Assembly: GCA_013396655.1 (NCBI GenBank)
Contig: WBMV01004767.1
Span: 186,001-250,000, forward strand
Length of the DNA stretch: 64,000 nt
Direction of reading: 5' to 3'
Source of the DNA: Campylorhamphus procurvoides
Taxonomy: Eukaryota; Chordata; Aves; Passeriformes; Dendrocolaptidae
The position numbers and the translations under genes were made by a program. The notes under the pieces are model-generated. The model saw only the letters and a program-made list of their open reading frames with translations. It was not told the DNA's origin and made no database searches. Positions within the stretch are counted from its first letter, which is position 1. Each line of letters starts with the position of its first letter. This document shows positions 60,901 through 64,000 of this stretch, one piece after another.

Positions 60901-63900
60901 GACATCTCCCTGGTGTTTGTTATGGGACAGGCCAAGGCCGAGAAGCCACCAAAGTCACTGAAGTCCCTTGAGCACCAGTGCCCAGGGTGCACATCCTACT
61001 GCCTCTCCATACAGGAATTCCAAATGAAGTCACTGGCATCTCACATGAAACAATCCATGCTGATGCAGCCCCAAGCAATATGTTCCTTCAACCATAGGTT
61101 ACATTCTGGTGATGGACATGAGTCCTCATTACTGTTGACAAGTTTTACACACCTAATTAATTCCCTGAGCTTCTTATTAAAAGCTGGTGCAGAGCTGGGC
61201 CACTGTCTAGAGGTGGCATTTTTGCTGCAGAGAATTCCACCTCTTTGCCACGTGTTCCTATCAGTTTTAATAAACAGGAACTAATCTTGACATCTGAGTC
61301 AAGAGGCATTTCATCCAAGAAGAACAGGGTGAAGACAACAGGATCTGATAGAAAGGAGTGTTCTTTTCTGTACAGTATGAGAAGACCTTACATGCTTAGG
61401 CAGCATCCTTGGGTAAAAACAAAGCCCAACTTGTCTCACAGTGATCCATACAACAAACTGAACAGAACTCTTGAAGGGCAAATGGGTGTGTAAGACACAG
61501 TGACACAGTTCTGTGTTTCTGGTGATGATTTAGGCAGTGGATAAAGCCAGAAAGCTTCTCTCTGTGTCCCTGAGATCCTTTGCTCCCAGAAACCCTTCTC
61601 TCTGTGTCCCTGGGATAAGAGTGCTGTGCATGGGGATGCTCAGGCATTACACACACAGTTGATGGGCTTTTCCAAAGCTGCTCCCAATGACAGCACTTCC
61701 TGCAGCCAGACACCCCCATGTTTCAATGTGGACCATTTCTATTCACCAAAGCATGAGATCAATTCTAAACCCGTGCTTGGAAGCTTTGTTGAGCTTGGTT
61801 TAAGTCAGCAGAGACTGTGAGCAAGGAGAACAGACAGAAGTGACCCCAGAGCTGGAGCTGGGCAAAGCCAAGCAGAGCCAGGCCCTGCAGGAATGAGATC
61901 CCAGCCTAACACACACCACCCCAACAACAACAATCACACCTGAAGGGGCACTCAGGAAAGGCTTTGCTCCTGCTGCTGTGACTCTGCCCCTCACCTCCCA
62001 CTGCCCTGTGCTTCTTCACTGATGCTCCATCTCTGGTTCCAGCACATGCACATCAGCTGAAACAGTTTAAACCCCAGCTCAGGGTTTATAGACCTTTCCC
62101 CACAAATCCAAGGAAGACTCCTTTTGATGCCCTGTTATGCCTGAAACCATGTTGGTGCCCATTTTTTTAGCCATTTTTCCTTCTGGAACATTCAGGTGAT
62201 ACCAGGGCTGAGCCAGAGTCTGGGACACACTGGGTGCTGTAACAGCAAAACTGCTGCAGTGTGGAAGAGGCTCTCCCTGCCTTCTGCATTTCCTTGCAGG
62301 GAGTGGAGAAGAAGGACATAAAACCTTCCAGTCAGTTGCTGAAGTCTTCACTGTTGCAAAGATAAAGTAGCTGGAGAGGAGCTGGAGTCATTTAGCAATT
62401 AACTGACATTTTAAAAAACAATTCTTTTGCAACATTCAGGCAACTCTTTTTATTATCTAGTTAATGGTAGCACTTAGAGAAGCTAATTTTATGTGTAATA
62501 AAACTTCATTACTATCCTTTCTTTGGAGAGAAGGGTGAAGAGGACAATTGCAATAAGAAACATATGGTTTCTTGTATTTTCTCAGTCATAGATGTGTATG
62601 TGATTCATCAGAGCTACCTAAAACTCTCCCTTTATCCTCTTTCTCCTCTTTGTTTCCTTTTCTGGCTGTGCCCTGCTGTGCTCCTTCATGTCAGAGGTCC
62701 CCCATGAAATCCCGCTCGTCTCTTGTCCCCAGTCCCAAAGCAATGAGGACAACAGAAGGTCAGAGCCCCTGCAAAAATAGCACTGACGTTGTGCTCACTC
62801 CTGGTAGGTCTGTGGAGTGTCCCTGGGCCAGGGGCTCCTCAGCAGCCCAGCCAGAGCCAGGGGGTGCTGAGGGCACACCAGGCACTGCCCACCCAAGCCC
62901 TGCCCAGCTCTGCAGCCTCTCTGGGCACTGCCAGAGCAGACTCTGCTAAGAAGGGAGCACTGTCAGCGGAGGTGACAGCATGACACGGCTTTTAACTCTT
63001 TTTCAATCAGTGGAGTTTTTCAGCTATCACACCTCATTTCAGGAGGGTCTGGTTTTCCATCAGTCATTGTTATTACCTTGATACTTATTGCATTCAGAGT
63101 GACAAAAGTGGACAGGTTGATGTCTCGTATGATATAGATTTAAAAGCGCGAGATGGAGATTTTATAAAGAAATCATAGATTTGCAGAGTACACTTATTAT
63201 TTCCTAACAGGAGGAAAGGAAAGGGCAATAAACCTGAGGTGGCTCTGCATAATCACCATTAAAGCAGGCACAGGGACTTCCTCAGGGGCAACCTTGGGGT
63301 CTGCATCAGTCACTGCACAGTGCAGGAGCTGCTCCAGGTGAGGGGCTGCAGCCCAGGAGCTCTGTGTGCTTCGAGAGCCTGACCATGGCCCTGCTGAGGC
63401 TCCACCCGTGTCATTCCTCTACAGGCTCAAGAAGAGGTAGCTGGACTGTGTGAAAAAGGCACTTAGGAAAATACAAACACTTCTGTCACAAAGGAAGATC
63501 ATCTGGAAGGTGCTGGCAAAGGGCATTTTGTCCTGTCCTTTTCCTGTTTGTTGCAGCAGGACGAGCCAAACTCAGCTGTCACTTGCAGTGCTGCAAACAC
63601 AAGGAGCTGGTGTAACCTCCAACGCTCCATTTGGGGCTGTAAGTGTAAATTTACACTGAGGGAGGACACGAGCCACTGGCTGATTTTAATGCTGTTGCTC
63701 AGTCCTAACCCTAAGTAGGATTTTTCTCTGCGTTTTCCATTTCTGTTGAAGTTGGAGGAATTTTATGAATCTGTTTAACAATGAGCACCCCAGGGACAGC
63801 TTGGTAAACCAAGCAAGAGAGAGAAGAAAGAAATTATAGATCTGTTTTTCAGCCATCCCAGCATATGCTCAGTGAATGATCATGTCTTTATGCATTCCAT

Positions 63901-64000
63901 CTCCTGGCTGTGACAGACACCTGCATTGCTGCACAAGTCAAAGGCAGGAGCAATGATTTTTTAAAAAACTTGTGATTTGGACCCAATTGTTTTCCATTCT

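Noticed and set aside
63703..63715. TAACCCTAAG resembling the telomere repeat
   Set aside because: There is only about one and a half units, which is expected by chance. It is not an interstitial telomere array.

Overview
The window is vertebrate nuclear DNA, almost certainly from a bird. Its interspersed repeats are CR1 (chicken repeat 1) LINE 3' ends, it has large introns with short GT-AG exons, and no compact or operon-like coding is present. The CR1 copies have the avian look (a GAATGGTTTGGxTTGGAAGGGACC-like start and a GGCAGCCACAGCTTCTCTGGGCACC-like core). I would guess a passerine, but that is a guess.

The only protein-coding gene I can support is MEGF11 (multiple EGF-like domains 11), on the minus strand. 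Five consecutive internal exons lie in the left 25 kb, in transcript order: 25382-25136, 22167-22047, 17877-17741, 13216-13004 and 6957-6783. Every boundary has an AG acceptor and a GT donor. The phases match across all four complete introns, so the five exons join into one open frame of 893 nt. It encodes a run of laminin-type EGF modules from the N-terminal half of the ectodomain of this single-pass membrane receptor. The sequence matches MEGF11 better than its paralogue MEGF10 (for example [27 protein letters not shown] and [17 protein letters not shown]). The signal peptide, EMI domain, later EGF repeats, transmembrane segment and cytoplasmic tail all lie outside the window.

Layout: 1-6782 is the start of the intron downstream of the last exon seen. 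6783-25382 holds the five exons and four complete introns of 6.0, 4.5, 4.2 and 3.0 kb. 25383-64000 is at least 38.6 kb of the preceding intron, where I found no coding exon. The non-coding part holds eight minus-oriented CR1 fragments with the standard start, an unusual CR1-like piece at 21.8 kb and two short plus-strand fragments. It also holds several tandem repeats: a 44-bp minisatellite at 22.3-23.2 kb, a 43-bp hairpin-bearing minisatellite interrupted by a 296-N assembly gap at 55.2-55.8 kb, a 26-27-bp G-rich minisatellite at 42.6 kb, a 16-bp repeat at 35.6 kb, and G-rich short repeats (GGGACT)n and (TGGGA)9. AT-rich islands with homeodomain-like motifs may be conserved non-coding elements.

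I found no RNA gene, CRISPR array, intact transposon or second protein gene. Nothing here amounts to a novel multi-gene system. The points most worth a second look are the repeat architectures, the microsatellite serving as a splice-acceptor tract, and the exon-phase arrangement.
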